DNA of 64,000 nucleotides from Simmondsia chinensis (GCA_018398585.1 JAGTTD010000001.1:32439438-32503437), one strand, 5' to 3'. Counted from the first letter of the stretch, positions 29,817 to 42,160 are shown. The notes: generated from the letters alone by a model not told the origin. Numbers and translations: made by a program.

Positions 29817-30690
29817 GAGTTTTTGATAAATCAACACGAGAATGTCATGTATCAAAAAAGATATATACAAGCCTACAACGGGTAATACCTTAAGGCAGGA
29901 TCGAAGCCTACAGAGCAATAAAAAAGAAAGCAAAAAAAAAAATAAATGCAAAGCAACAAATAAGGCACAAAAGCCAAACAATATAATACATGAAATGAAA
30001 GACAAACTATAAGTCAATACCACACTGATGAAGCCGGTCAGCATAATGATGAGCATGATAGAGAGCAAGAGCTGGATAAAAGAAACTCCTAACAATGTTA
30101 GTGATATCCTCAAATCATTGCAGTAGAGGGTTTTGATTGGTGCCTTTGAGCCCTTAGGTTCCATTAGTACTAGAGGCTATAAATCATTGCCAAAAGACTG
30201 AGCCGAGCAATGAACTGATTAACTCCATGCCCCCTAAGAAAGAACATGTGAAGAAAAGGTGCTTGTGAAACTCATCAGAAGAGCTACACAAACACATATG
30301 AAGACCAAGCACCTCAAATCGCCTCATCATCTGACCTTAGGTCCATAGGCTCTTATAGTTAGCTAACAAGAGCATAGAGGCATTCCTTGAAATGTGTAAT
30401 GTAAACCAACGCAAAGTGGTGGATGGAATCCTCCATGCCACTACTCCTAATCATCTCCTTGGTAGACTTAGTGGTGAACTTCCTTAAGGGGTCGCCCAAC
30501 CACAAAATATGATCTACCACACCAACTTGTGGACTACAATCCACAGGATTCCACATTTGTAGAAGCCCTAAGTGGCCATGGAGGAAACTACTGCTGACCT
30601 CTTTGATATTAGAGACTCTAAAGCACCACAGAAGGCCAATAGAAGCGAATATGTAGTAGGGAACCTAAGAGTCGTAATTAGGTATGACGT
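29817..30690 (-). mobile_element. 5'-truncated LINE, 3' end with zinc-binding RVT domain
   Basis: On the minus strand: WNPVDCSPQ, DHILWLGDPLRKFTTKSTKEMIR and SIHHFALV near 30556-30410, then SSSDEFHKHLFFTCSF near 30260-30210. These are the zinc-binding domain at the C-terminus of plant LINE ORF2, and they match the corresponding part of the LINE at 50345-50640. The 3' tail is T-rich and ends TTGTATATATC..TGATTTATCAAAAAC at 29817-29870, like the other LINE's TTGTACATATATTC..GATTTACCAAAAA. Poly-A and TSD were not identified. The 5' limit near 30690 is approximate. Confidence 0.75.
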
Positions 30691-30939
30691 ATTTTTGATT
30701 CCTAATATTGAAAGTATCATCGGGTTATCAGTCATCCAATGAAGAAATGCCACCTTAAAAGAACGCATTATACAACTTATGAGAGGATGTTAATGAAGCC
30801 AACCACGCTTTTGTTTACACCTCAAACTCGACGGAATTGGAACGACGTCGTCATGGGATAAAAGGACAAGTGTGAAACACGTTTGCCATACTCAAGGCAT
30901 GAATGTATTAAGGATTGAAAATGACAATGTCTCAATTTT

Positions 30940-31440
30940 ATCTGCTGCACCAATTAAAGCCTTAGTATAAAGGCCAATCTAGATGGCTGATGGGGGTAAA
31001 GCAAGCTCGAGCTCAAGATAATTACTAGAAGTGCTGCAAGAAAGGTAAGTACAAGCTCGAGAAGTTTATTTAAGGCACGTATAAAAAACATGGGCCTTAA
31101 GGACGTTCAAGAAAGAGTGGATGAAAACTGGAAGACCAAAGAGATATCGAGCATGGGTGTCATGGCACATACAAACACAAAATCAGTATTATGGATGCAT
31201 GGAGGCTGAACGTGGGACAAACATGCCACAATGTAAGGACATGTCAGTTAGAATTCTAGGCTATAAATAAAGTTTTTTAGCTCTATTGTAAAGGGTCCCA
31301 GCACCAACATGCTAAACTTTTTCAAGTTTTTTTTAGCACACTTGTGCTTTATTTCTTTTTCCATTCCTTAGGAGTAGCGGTAAGGGTAACTTCTATTTTA
31401 TTTTTCAAGCAATACATTCGATTTTGCAGTGAAAATGTAC
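30940..31440 (+). repeat. probable LTR of an old retrotransposon (copy 1)
   Basis: A TATA-like GGCTATAAATAAAG near 31259-31272 is followed by TTCAAGTTTTTTTTAGCACACTTGTGCTT, which recurs with small changes at 33378-33410. The shared promoter/R-like string upstream of two related gag starts marks it as LTR-derived. Neither end could be fixed. Confidence 0.5.
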
Positions 31441-31533
31441 GACAAGATATGTCCAATCTACCATAGCGGAAGACTCCGATAACTTTTAAACCACATTGTG
31501 GAGTTTAAGAAAAATATCTTAGACCATTCTCCA

Positions 31534-32640
31534 ATGGTTAGAATTAGAAGAGCCACCACTCTCGAAGGGAAGTAGCACGAAGGTTTTGCCTTGATTGGGC
31601 CACTACTAGAGCATCCTTGAGAACAAAACCCAATCTCACAAGAGGATGAGACTAGTCATAACCGTAGTCTAGCAAAGTGCGGGTGGTGACAACATATCAG
31701 AAGAAGAGTACATTGGGCTTGATGGCTATTCTTGAAAGAGTTCCATGGCCATGCTCAAGTGGAGAATGCAACTCATGGATGAGATAGAACAATCACTAAA
31801 AGAGGTTCTCGAGAAACAACACTTTGAGACAGAGCAAACTCTGGCTAGCTAACGTGAGAATGTGACTGCCTTGAGAAATATCATTAATGACGTTAGAACC
31901 TCAATGAAGGAGAGAATTTATAAAGAAATGGATAGCGTTCTAGTCAGAAAGAACGCAACCCTTTCATCGACTACTAGTCTTATTACCTAAGATGTGGAAA
32001 GATAAACAATGGATGAGGTTGAACCTATCTTGGAAAGAAAATTTGAAATGCATAATGGCCGTGTTTGGGTGGTTAGGAACAACCTTAGATTGTTAAGGCC
32101 AATTATTCCCACTATATTACCCTTTCGGTATCCTCACGTTCCTTCCTCTGGGGCACGAATTCCAAACTGATGGGATTGTTACTGCCCTCTAAGTGTAGGT
32201 CTAAGTGTAGGGAAAACACCTTATTAACAAGACCAGTGGACCCTAATTTAGGAAACAAGCGAATAACACCCAGAGCCTTTAGTGCTTCAAGCCAAAGACA
32301 AACTTTGACTTTGAGGGACTTGAATATGGATCCTCAGGCGATGTCAACCCTTGACACCAAGAGGCAAGGGCAGATCCCTCGTCCTCGAATGATGGAATGA
32401 CCTTGGGACTTGGTTTAAATCTCATAATTAGTGGGAAACCGTCTGTTTTAGGACTCAACCTGCACCCAGGGCTAGACAAACTTATGAAACTAGAGGTCCA
32501 GTCCCATTACCTCCTCCACATGCAGCTTGTACCCCACTAGAATGTAACCCAAATTATGGGACGCATGCGCAAGGACAGGTACTTGCCATAGAGCTAGTAT
32601 TTTGCTCCTAGAATCGAACTAGTCTATAAGGTTAGAGGGC
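31534..32640 (+). pseudogene. retrotransposon gag remnant, copy 1
   Basis: The ATG at 31534 starts MVRIRRATTLEGK, followed by a stop, FALIGPLLEHP and later charged segments. It is homologous to the start at 34339. Downstream a coiled-coil-like glutamate/glutamine-rich stretch near 31760-31850 (EIEQSLKEVLEKQHFE-like) and an arginine/proline-rich part to about 32640 can be followed through many stops. Gag would package the element RNA. The lineage is unclear; a Tat/Athila-type element is possible. It is heavily degraded. Confidence 0.55.
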
Positions 32641-32959
32641 AATTGAATGCATCACGCCCTTAGAACTATACTTCGGGGGCGAATTTGTTCATGATCTTCT
32701 AATAGCCTTCAAGTGCAGGAATGTGTTCAGGCATCCCTTAAGCTCAAGCACATGTAGGATCCTACATGGTACAGAGCTACCAAGCATGCCACATCGACCA
32801 AAAAGTGTACAACCTTGATTTTGCTATTTACACCCTAATTCGAGGGGACTGGGACTATGCCGTTTTGAGCAGAGTGCCACGTGCTTAATACATGAGACCT
32901 CCCTCGAGGAAAATTAGGCCTTTGGGTGCTGAAGTAATAGCTTCTCAAGCCCAGCATCT

Positions 32960-33490
32960 TAAAAAGCTTATCATCCTAACTAGGGTATCAACCACTTGAG
33001 GCTCGAGATGGTTGAAGGATAAAAGGGAGCTTGAGCTCAAGGGACTGCCAAGAAGGCTGTAAGACAAGTGGTTTTCAAACTCGAGACAGTGAGTTGGAGT
33101 GCAATTTCAGATACTTGGGCACTAAACTTAATCTAAGAGAACATGGGGTTTCTAGAAGGGACTTCAATTAGAAATTTTGATGTGGGCTTCAATGATATCC
33201 CTCCAAAACTGAATCATGGACACGTTCATTGATCCTTAACTGGCACGAAGAAGCTTGGTGGCCTGATGTGGGAAGAAATTGCCGCGAGATTAGGGGCAGC
33301 CGTTATTTAGTCTTTCTATAAATAAATGATGCTATTGTAGTCCAAACACACATACACACAGACAGTACAAAACTTCTTCAAGTTTTTTTTACAGCACACT
33401 TGTGCTCTTTTCTAAGGAGTAACGTAACTTAGCGTAGAACAACTTGCTGTACTTGCATCTTCTGCAATACAGTCTTTCGGGTTTCAGGTA
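32960..33490 (+). repeat. probable LTR of a related element (copy 2)
   Basis: TCTATAAATAAATG near 33314-33327 and TTCTTCAAGTTTTTTTTACAGCACACTTGTGCTC to about 33412 repeat the promoter/R-like part of 31260-31350. The upstream U3-like part differs. It lies 0.85 kb before a second gag start. Confidence 0.45.
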
Positions 33491-33546
33491 TGAACTTTCT
33501 ATTTTAATATGTTCCCAAATTTCAATGAGTTAAGAATTGAGGCTTT

Positions 33547-33700
33547 AGACTAAGGCTTTGACGGCGAAGGCTTAACCTTTATTACATTGGTCTCAACACT
33601 ACTGTCACTGCTTGATAAGTGAGGTGAACTTAGGTTCATGCCATTGATGAGGGCTTTGATGGCTAAGGCTCGACTTTGATTACGTTGGTCTTAATCCAAT
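33547..33700 (+). repeat. leader duplication, period about 100 bp
   Basis: GGCTTTGACGGCGAAGGCTTAACCTTTATTACATTGGTCT near 33561 recurs as GGCTTTGATGGCTAAGGCTCGACTTTGATTACGTTGGTCT near 33652. It lies in the leader between LTR copy 2 and its gag. Confidence 0.75.
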
Positions 33701-33918
33701 GACCTAAATATGGTTTGCTCCACCTTACTCTTGCCAGACCTAAAATCATTCAAGTTATTATAAGTTAAGGGTTGGGCTTGTAAGTGAACTGCTGAGCTCT
33801 TAGGTTTGTCTCCACCCCAGCTCTTGACCTTTAAATGTACGCGGAAAGGTGTCTGTGGGCCCTGCACTGTCACTGTAACTTCCACTTAAGTTAGGTCTAT
33901 ATCCTTTAAGTTTATATC

Positions 33919-33995
<77 letters not shown>

Positions 33996-33996
33996 T
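33919..33996. repeat. CA microsatellite with TA end
   Basis: About 33 uninterrupted CA units (33919-33984) run into about six TA units. A long perfect array is likely to be polymorphic. Confidence 0.97.
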
Positions 33997-34338
33997 AAAA
34001 AATCAACAAAAACATTTAACCAAGTCTTAATTGAAGCATAAGTAGAACTCACGGTATACCCGCAGTTAGATATACCAAAATATCACAATATTGTCTCCGA
34101 AAACGGTGACGATTGAGGTCAAAGATGTGCAGCTCGAATTTAGGCTCACTCCCTAGTCGCGGTGAGTACCTTTTGCACATTGTTTTGTGAAACATTTTAC
34201 GGCAACCACATCACACTTAATCACAACTAAGATAAAGCAAACACAGCTTTTGCCGATCACAATAGGGGGCTTTAGAACTAGACTCATCGTCTTTATTCCA
34301 TCATGGATTGCTAGAACATAGTTTCAAACCATTCACCA

Positions 34339-34669
34339 ATGGTTAGAACCAAGAGGTCTAGCGCTCTCGAGCATGAGGAGGCAGTGAGCTTAGCCCTCAT
34401 TGGATATCCGCTTGAGCATCCTCTTGAACAAATCCCTATAACACGAAGGGATTAACCGAGTCATAGGCATGGCAGTCAGAGCAGTGGTGATGATGACTTC
34501 CCGGAGGATGAACGAATTGGGCTAGATGGCCATTCTCGCTAGAGTTTGATGGATATGATTAAACGCCGTTTAGAAATTATGGACCAAAGAGTCCAAGAAA
34601 CAATGAGAGAAGCATTTGAGAGACAACATGCTGAAACATAGCGCAATCTAGCGACCCAACGTGAAATTC
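34339..34669 (+). pseudogene. retrotransposon gag N-terminus, copy 2, cut by LTR-X
   Basis: The ATG at 34339 begins MVRTRRSSALEHEEAV, then SLALIGYPLEHPLEQIPI, a stop, and DDDFPEDERIGLDGHSR, DMIKRRLEIMDQRVQETM and EAFERQHAE, a charged helix. It is better preserved than the copy at 31534. The reading is cut at 34669 by the start of an LTR-X copy, exactly where TGTTGGAATAGG begins. Confidence 0.65.
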
Positions 34670-36465
34670 TGTTGGAATAGGTGTCCTAAAAAACCTAATT
34701 TGTTAGTTTTAAATTTTAAATAAATGTAATTATTTTATTTATTTATTATCTGATTGTAATTTATGAGTCGAACAAGTGAGTGATTTTTTTCCTAAAATGT
34801 TCCATGAGATGTACGTTGTCCATGATGACATGTCTGGTTTCATTTAAGTGATCAATGAGATTGAACCACGGAATGACTTAGATCAAACTAGTAACATGTT
34901 GTCAAATGTATGCTCGTACTCGGTAATAAGTTTGGACAACTTGTCTGATAAGACTATAATGTGATGCTTTTGATGACTTATATTGGTCATGTTCATAGGG
35001 ATCCAAGAGTATTATGTTGGTGTTTTCCATAAGATTGGAACACTGAGCAGGATCACTTGAATTAGTTGTTTCTTTAACTGCTATTAGAAATAACCAATTC
35101 TGTAAGACGATAACTCTAAATCCGAAAAATAGTCCGAGCTTGTGCATGGAATGCTAGTTTCTTTGATTCCTAAAATGATGAGGTTATGAGAGAATAACTG
35201 GGATCTTACGTCGTTGGGCAATTGCATGAAGTGTGGCAGGAATGGATATTTTACTAGGAATCAACAATGTAAGGTGTACCCTTAGTTGATTCACAAATAT
35301 ATAAACATATTCTAGAATTTTTAGCCAGAGTATTTCATATGTTTGACATTTGGAATTAATACGAAAATTATTTTTGTATTATAAATTGTTCTAGAATGGT
35401 GAGTCGGGAACTATGGTAATAGATGTGAGAAAAATAATAGTAGTAGTTAAAGTTGTTTTTGCTCATAGATATCAAATAGAGGGGTTAATTGTTGCAATAA
35501 TATTATTTGGAAAATTTTTGAGTGAACATATTTAATTCTAGAGAGCAGTAAAACTTATTGAGTAGAATTGGGTTTTATTAAATGGCAATCAATTGTTATC
35601 ATTAGATGATAATCAGATTTGACCTATTTGGAGCTAAAGTTAGCTTATCCCTGAGGTTCCCTCGCAAGCCTCAACCTAAGCACTGATTGAGAATGTTTAA
35701 ATTGAATTCATGAGATAAATTATTTGTTAATGACATAAATTGATTTTGCTAAATATAATTCATGAGATGAATTATTTATTCATAAGATGAGTAAATTAAT
35801 TTTACTAAATAATACTCATAAGATTAATTTTATAAATGTGAAAATTTTTAAAAAAAAAAAAAATGCATTGCAGCCCCTCTTATCCATGTCAAACGCTTTT
35901 GACCAATAAGGGCGCGACATCATCCTCTAGTGGCTATCTGTAGCTATTGCTGCGGACGAATAGGGAAGCGACAAGTGTTGCATTATGATGCGTGCAAAGC
36001 TGGGGCAACAAATGGCTATCGGTTTATAATGTTTAGCATAATTTTTCTTAAAAATTAATTTTTCGAAAAGATTATAAAGAAAGATTTTGTATTGAAAATT
36101 TTCTAAATTAAATATTTTGGGAGCCCACACTGCGGTGCTAATAGAGTTTATTGCGAAGAAGATCTAAAAAAGTGTGAAGAAGTTTTCTGCCAATTTGAGA
36201 TTTACAAATTCGGAGTTTGGATTCACACTTCAGGTATGTCTAAATTAAGTATTTGATATTTAATTTGTTTTCCTTTATCTCATTTATTTTACATATTTAT
36301 ATATGTTTATACATGTTTTATTCAATATTTTGATTGTTATATTATGAACCTATTAGAGTACAATCTAGGTCAAATAAGTAGTTTAATTAGATCAGGGCAT
36401 TAGATTTAATATTAAGAATTTTCAATTGGTTTTCCGCTGCCTTGTTGTAGTCATTTAGGGAAAAA
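34670..36465 (+). repeat. LTR-X copy 1, nearly complete
   Basis: Starts TGTTGGAATAGGTGTCCT and runs about 1.8 kb. It matches LTR-X copy 4 (56546-58461, opposite strand) in blocks along its length: GATGACATGTCTGGTTT, GTTTGGACAACTTGTCTGATAAGAC, TGGTCATGTTCATAGG, and near the end GGGCATTAGATTTAATATTAAGAATTTTC. Its last 20 or so bases are missing, where Copia-2 begins. It contains no reading frame. Confidence 0.8.
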
Positions 36466-37866
36466 GTTTTGAAACCTCATTTTAAAATTTTGATAATAAC
36501 AATCATTAGTTAGTTATTGTAATTGTTCTATTCTTGTTCGAAAATGACTTAAAAGAAAGCTAGGAAAAATCAAGATTAATCGTATTGATATCAAGCTTTC
36601 CAAGACGATAGATCAAGAGGAAAAGAGATCAAAGTTTAAAAAAAGATTCATCCTAAATTAAGAGAACAAGATCCGAATCCGGGTGCTTCAAGTTGTTTAT
36701 TTTTATTTTATAAGACTTAGGATTGGGATATATCAATTGAGTCAAATCATAATATTGATATGTAATGTTCTAATAAAACTATTTTTGAAATATTTTGAAA
36801 TTTGATTCTCAAATATTATTTGAAAATACTCCAGTCAAGTCAATCAAGTTTGTCAATAAAAATATTTTTCAAGATTGGTATTATGAAAGCATACTCAAAT
36901 CTAACAAGATCAAAATTTAATAGGTGATTTATTAGCTTGATTGAATCAATCAATCTTTCAAATGAATGAGCGAAATCATGTAAATTAATTCAAAAATTAA
37001 GCTAATATGGTAATCAATCATTCAATTAAGCTAAATGGTCAAAATTGTTCGAAAGCACCTGGGCATGCTAGTGTCAACACACAAACATACAACAGCCATC
37101 TGCTTTGTGTCAACACACAACCCCTGTGTGTCGACACATAGCACTGCAATAGCTCTATTGGCCACATTTTAAATCCGAGTTCTTTCCAATTATTTTAGAA
37201 GTTTCCCAGCGGCTCCTATGTCATCTTGGCCTATAAATAAGGCATAAATTCGTTGATAAATCATCCAATTCTTCAAGCTTTTATTCAACAATAGTTCTTG
37301 AGTTCTACCAGCGCTTTAATGTTTTAATCTTTTGTTTATCTTGAAGTTTCCCTGAGCATCACTGGTTCTGTTTGTTGTTGATCATTGAGCTTAATTGGCA
37401 TATCCTTAACTTTGGCTAAGCTTGATCAATTGTTAATTCACTCTTGAAAAAGTGAACAATTTTTGTTCTTTAATTCTTTTCATTATTTTTATTCATTTCA
37501 TTGTAAAGGTTGGATCCTGAGCCTACTGTTACTAAAGAGTCAGTTGTAAAGGTTGGATCTTGAGCCTACATATAAAAAGACCGGTTATAAAGATTGGGCC
37601 TTGAGCCTAGTTTTAAAAAGAATCAGCAAGCTCAATTAAAGGCTCAAGTGATGAAGAGTCACTTGAGGAGTAGACTAGCTTTCAGGTTGGAAGTGAGCCA
37701 CTATAAAAATCCTCATGCATTTGTTTTTCTTCTTGCCTTTATTTTCTACATATTATATTCATTGTTTAGTTTTGAATTTAGTTGTTGGTTCTTAAATTTT
37801 AAATTTTCATTTTATCACAAAAGAACTGAATTCACCCCCCTCTTAGGTTGCTCTTTGGGCCTTTAA
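36466..37866 (+). repeat. 5' LTR of Copia-2
   Basis: About 1.4 kb, missing the first dozen bases (AAACCTCATTTTAAAATTTTGATAATAAC corresponds to the 3' LTR from its 12th base). It ends CTCTTAGGTTGCTCTTTGGGCC. A TATA-like CTATAAATAAGG is near 37231. It contains a threefold 43-bp repeat (37503-37626) and the palindromic string TGTGTCGACACA near 37125-37136. Confidence 0.85.
37503..37626 (+). repeat. three-copy 43-bp repeat within the Copia-2 LTR
   Basis: TTGTAAAGGTTGGATCCTGAGCCTA, TTGTAAAGGTTGGATCTTGAGCCTA and TTATAAAGATTGGGCCTTGAGCCTA begin successive units, each followed by an AAAGAGTCAG-like string. Confidence 0.85.
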
Positions 37867-37882
37867 TTGGTATAAGAGCTAG
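37867..37882 (+). promoter_or_regulatory. primer-binding site of Copia-2
   Basis: TTGGTATAAGAGCTAG directly after the LTR. It differs from the initiator tRNA-Met complement TGGTATCAGAGC by one base. Confidence 0.8.
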
Positions 37883-37921
37883 TACTCTTTTGTTTTGTCC
37901 AACAACTTTAGAGTGATCCTT

Positions 37922-38950
37922 ATGGCAACCTTTGCATGTGTTTTGGTTGGAGGTCAATCAACCAAGAAGCCTCCGCTTTTTGACAGTAAAGACGTTTTCT
38001 ATTGGAAACTTAGGATGAGAATTATATTACGTCTATTGATTTTGACTCGTGGCTAATCACAAAAAATGGTGATCCTTCCATGAGTAAAGGAAATGAAATT
38101 CTTGATGAATTTGAAAATGAGCTTATTCAACATGACAAAACAAAGCTTGAGAAAAATGCTAAAGCTCACTTCCAATTATTATGTGCTATTACTCCCAATG
38201 TGTTTAATCATGTCAAAAGTTGCAAGACCGCAAAGGAGATTTGGGAAAAACTTGAAGCCATATTTGGAAGAGAGTCCAATGAAGAATCCCCTTGTACAAG
38301 TGAAGAGGAGCAAGAGGATTTGTGTCTCATGGCCATTGAATTTGAAGAAGAAGAATAACTTTAAGAAGATGAGGTAAATGATTTATCTTATAATGAGCTC
38401 ATGGATAGTTTTCATGAATTATATGATGCGTCTGAAAAATTGAAAAACAAATACTCTTCTAAGAAAAATGAGCTACAAAAAGAGTCAAAACAATGTTTAG
38501 TGCTTAAGGGTGAAAATGAATCTTTGAAAGAAAAAATAGAGTCATTAAATGATCAAGTTGAAAGATTGATCAATGCGAAGAAATTCTTGGAAGAAAGGCT
38601 CATTTGAAATGAAAGTGAAATGAAGAATCTAAGGAAGATGAATTATTGCTTGAAGAGAATGAGTCTTTAAAAGAACAAGTAGAAGAACTCTCATAAATTT
38701 CAAGTAAGTTTCTCAAGGGTCAATAAACACTTGAAAAAAAATACTCTCTTCTCAAAGACATACTTACAATAAAGAGGGAATTGGCTATAGGGGAAATGCT
38801 CGAAGAAAAGATTGAATATACTTTTTGTCAAAGCCTCCTCATCATAGACAAACTCTATAAGATGTCATTATTGTTGTGATCATGAGCATATCGTGCATCA
38901 ATGTCCTTTTACAAAGAATTTGAGAAAAGCCAAGATGGTTTGGATTCTAA
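37922..38950 (+). pseudogene. Copia-2 gag, degenerate
   Basis: Begins at the ATG near 37922 (MATFACVLVGGQSTKKPPLF, then DVFYWKLRMRI), matching the UBN2-type gag of SIRE elements. After frame shifts it continues at 38080-38358 (AHFQLLCAITPNVFNHVKSC, AKEIWEKLEAIF) and at 38401-38607, a coiled coil (ESLKEKIESLNDQVERLI). A perfect CX2CX4HX4C zinc knuckle lies at 38863-38904, in yet another frame. Stops near 38055, 38356 and 38605 break it. Gag would build the particle and bind RNA through the knuckle. Confidence 0.85.
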
Positions 38951-38989
38951 AGGGATCTCGACCACCAAAGGGCAAGACTAACAATGAAG

Positions 38990-40070
38990 AAAAGTATAAA
39001 ACAAAAATGGTGCTTGGATAGTAGTTTCACAAGTCATATAATCGAAGAACAATGGATGTACACTTTTATCAAACCAAGGAAAGTATATATCACTTTTTTG
39101 TGACAACGAGAAAAGAAAAATTCTTTGTTTCGGTAAAGTTGCCCCTAACTCTTCTCCTTGCATATATGATGGTTTACTTGTTGACGGTCTTATGCATAAT
39201 TTTCTTAACATTAGTCTACTATGTGATAGAGTTCATTGTGTGCAATCTTGGGTCATCTTAATATGTAGTGACTCATGCTTAGGATGTGAAAAGGTCTATG
39301 TGATTGATCTTGATTATATAGATTCATTAAAGTGCTTGAGTGTCCTGAATGAAAACAATCCTTGGACTTGGCATAGAAGATTTGGACATGTTAGTATGGA
39401 CTTGATTTCAAAACTTTCAAAAAATTATCTTGTAAGAGGACTATGAAAGCTAAAATTTGAAAGAGATCATATTTGTGAAGCATGCCAATATGGCAAACAA
39501 ATTAAATTTTCATTCAAACCTAATAATGTAGTTTCAACATCAAGGCATCTTGCATACTTACATATACTTGTTTGGTCCTTTAAGCCCTGGTGAAAAGCGA
39601 TATGGACTTGTAATTTGTGATGTTTACTCCTATTTTACTTGGTGCCTATTCCTTTCTCTTAAGAGTGAAGCATTTGACAAATTTAAAAAGTTTTGCAAAA
39701 AGGTGCAAAATGAAAACGATTTGAAAATTATTTAGGCTAGAAGTGATCATGGAAGGGAATTTGAAAATGACTATTTTGAAAATTACTGTGATTACTTTGG
39801 AATTGACCATAATTTTTTGGCACCTAGAACTCCTCAACAGAATGGAGTGATTGAAATGAAAAACAGGACTCTTGAAGCGATGGTTAGAACCACGCTTTGT
39901 GAAAATATTTTGCCAAATTCTTTTAGGGCCAAAGCCGTTAACACCGCTTGCTATATCTTAAATTGAGCTCTAATAAGGCCTATTTTGAATAAAACACCTT
40001 ACAAACTTTACAAAGGTAGAAAATCAAATATTGAATATTTTAAACCTTTTGGGTGCAAATGATTCATTCA
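38990..40070 (+). pseudogene. Copia-2 protease and integrase, degenerate
   Basis: The protease site is blurred (WxLDSSFTSHI near 39012). The GAG-pre-integrase zinc motif survives as WTWHRRFGHVSMDLISKLSK near 39365-39425 and CEACQYGK near 39478-39500. The integrase core shows the first aspartate in YGLVICDVYSYFTW near 39619, the second in ARSDHGREFEN near 39745 after a stop, and the glutamate in QQNGVIEMKNRTLEAMVRT near 39850. FGCK near 40050 ends the core. Several stops interrupt the frame, but the triad is traceable. Confidence 0.85.
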
Positions 40071-40399
40071 CAACAATGGCAAAACAAACCTTGGTGAATT
40101 TGAACCACTCATATGGAAGTATTTTTATTGGAGATTCTCTAACTATCAAAGCATATAGAGTCTATAATAAAAAGACAAAGGTTGTAGAAGAGTCTACATG
40201 CAGTTTTTAATGAAACTAATGTCTCATCCTCTAGAATTTTTTGTGATGATGATGATGTAGTAATCGAACCAATAAACATCACACCCTCATCCAAGGAGTA
40301 AAAAAAAAAAATGGTAAACTCAAAGCTCAAATGGATAAACCAAAAGACAAAAATGTAGAATCCAAGGAAAAAGACGTGTTACATGTGATTGGAAATTCT

Positions 40400-40498
40400 C
40401 GAAGGATCACCCAGCAAGTCAAATCATCCGTGATCCCTCTCAATGTGGTGAGAAACAAAGAAAGGATAGTAGCTAAAAGCTATAACCAAGAAGAATGT
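40400..40498 (+). pseudogene. Copia-2 reverse transcriptase, first part
   Basis: Ends IVAKSYNQEE immediately before Gypsy-D. The reading resumes at 46111 with GIDCEENFAPFARSEAIRLL, which restores the continuous copia RT motif. This proves that Gypsy-D inserted into an existing RT gene. Upstream, at 40070-40400, the linker between integrase and RT is too degraded to read. Confidence 0.8.
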
Positions 40499-40798
40499 TG
40501 TTATGGTCAAGCCTAAGCTTGGATCATAACCTAGAATAGGATAGAGTACTGATGAGAAGAGAAGTTAGAGAGATGAGGGAATAGAGAGAAATTGGAGATG
40601 AGAAGAGAAGCTATCAATTGATATTCAAAAATTGCTCAATGTAAGCTAAGATCTTCTATTTATATCTACTAGATACATTGCAAGGGACTAGCTGCCAGAC
40701 AAGACCAAGATTAACTAATCCAACCGATATTAACAGATTCACCCGCCAAACAACACATTCAAAAGTAATACTAGATACAACTACCAACGATCATAACA
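40499..40798 (-). repeat. 3' LTR of Gypsy-D
   Basis: On the minus strand it begins TGTTATGATCGTTGGTAG at 40798 after the purine tract and ends near 40499. It matches 45812-46110 with few changes. Confidence 0.92.
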
Positions 40799-42160
40799 TT
40801 TCCCTTCCCTTGTGAACATTCTTGTCCTCAAGAATGGAGGTGGGAAATTGGCTTCGAATGAATTTCAGATCTTCCCAAGAAGGCTGATGCTGCTCCAAGT
40901 TGGCCCACTGAATCAATGCTTCTGTTGAGCCAGATGAATGCTGCCTTGTGTCAAGAATAACCACTTGTTCCTGCAGGATCATGCCATTACTTGCCATTAG
41001 TGGAGGGTCCTGAGAGCTAGAACATCCTTCCTTGATCTGCTTCTTCCGCAATGAAGCATGAAAAACAAGATGGACTAAGCAATCAGGTGGCAGTTCCAAC
41101 TTGTAAGCCACTGCCCCAATGCGCTACAAGACTTTATAAGGCCCATAGTATCGTGTTGAGAGCTTGATATTTCGTCTCATAGCTACTGAATTTTTCCTGT
41201 ATGGTTGCAAATGTAAGCAAACATAATCACCAACATTAAAGGTTTTGTCAGTTCTGTGTCTATCAGCAAAGAATTTCATCGTGATTGAGCTGTGTGTAGC
41301 TGGTCCTTAAGCTGCAACATCAACTTCCTTCGCTGTTCAAGTAAATCTGTAACACTAGGGACTATAGACACTACTCCTTGCAGCCCAATTGGTGAAGGTG
41401 GATTATAGCCATACATTGCCTTGAATGGAGTAGTGGCAGGAGTGTTATACTAGAACTGTGCTAGAGATAACCAACCAAACCAGTGCTTGGGATTGGAGAA
41501 GGTCATACTCCTTAGGAATTGCTTTACACATTGATTCACATGTTCGGTTTGTCCATCCGTTTGTGGATGATAAGATGAACTCTGAGAGAGTTGTTTCAAT
41601 AGCCTAAACAGCTTAGTCCAGAAATGGCTTATGAAAAGCTTGTCCCTATTAGATACAATTGTCTGGGGTAGACCATAGAGCTTGTATATTTAATCCAAGA
41701 ACACTCTAGCCAACTTTGCAGCAGCGATAGGATGAGACAGCCCGATTAAATGCCCAAACTTGGAGAACCTGTCCACGACTACCCAAATCACCTCCTTTCC
41801 CTCAGACTTTGGGGGGCCTTCAATGAAGTCCATACTTATGTGTTACCACGGCCTCTCAGGATTTTCCAAGGGTTGGAGAAATCCTTGATATGGAATGTAT
41901 TCACTCTTAACTTACTGGCACACTTCACAGTTTTGCACATTGAATTACTTCTTCAATCTTTGATATGTGGCTTCTATTCTGAAGTGACCACCCCAGGCAG
42001 AGGAATGAACGGTTGAAGTCACTTGCTTCCTTAATCCTGCACCGATTCCCACATAGACCTTTCCCCTAATTCTTATCAAGCCATTGCTCATTGTCACCTC
42101 AGCAGCAGCATTGGACTTAGGCTCAACACTTGCTACTGTAACATACTCTTGAGCCAAGGG
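40799..42160 (-). pseudogene. Gypsy-D integrase and chromodomain-like end
   Basis: The zinc-binding part starts near 42040 with a HSSAWGGHFRIEATYQRLKK stretch (42020-41960). The core is broken by stops, but NEVIWVVVDRFSKFGHL-like and HPQTDGQTE-like readings can be made near 41780 and 41560. The stretch 41111-40791 is open: MAYKLELPPDCLVHLVFHAS and LRKKQIKEG, then ALIQWANLEQHQPSWEDLKF, which is the C-terminal half of a chromovirus chromodomain. Such domains are thought to steer integration toward marked chromatin. Confidence 0.82.

Noticed and set aside
29661..30164. Multi-pass membrane protein on the minus strand
   Set aside because: This is the T-rich 3' tail and zinc-domain end of a minus-strand LINE read in the wrong frame.
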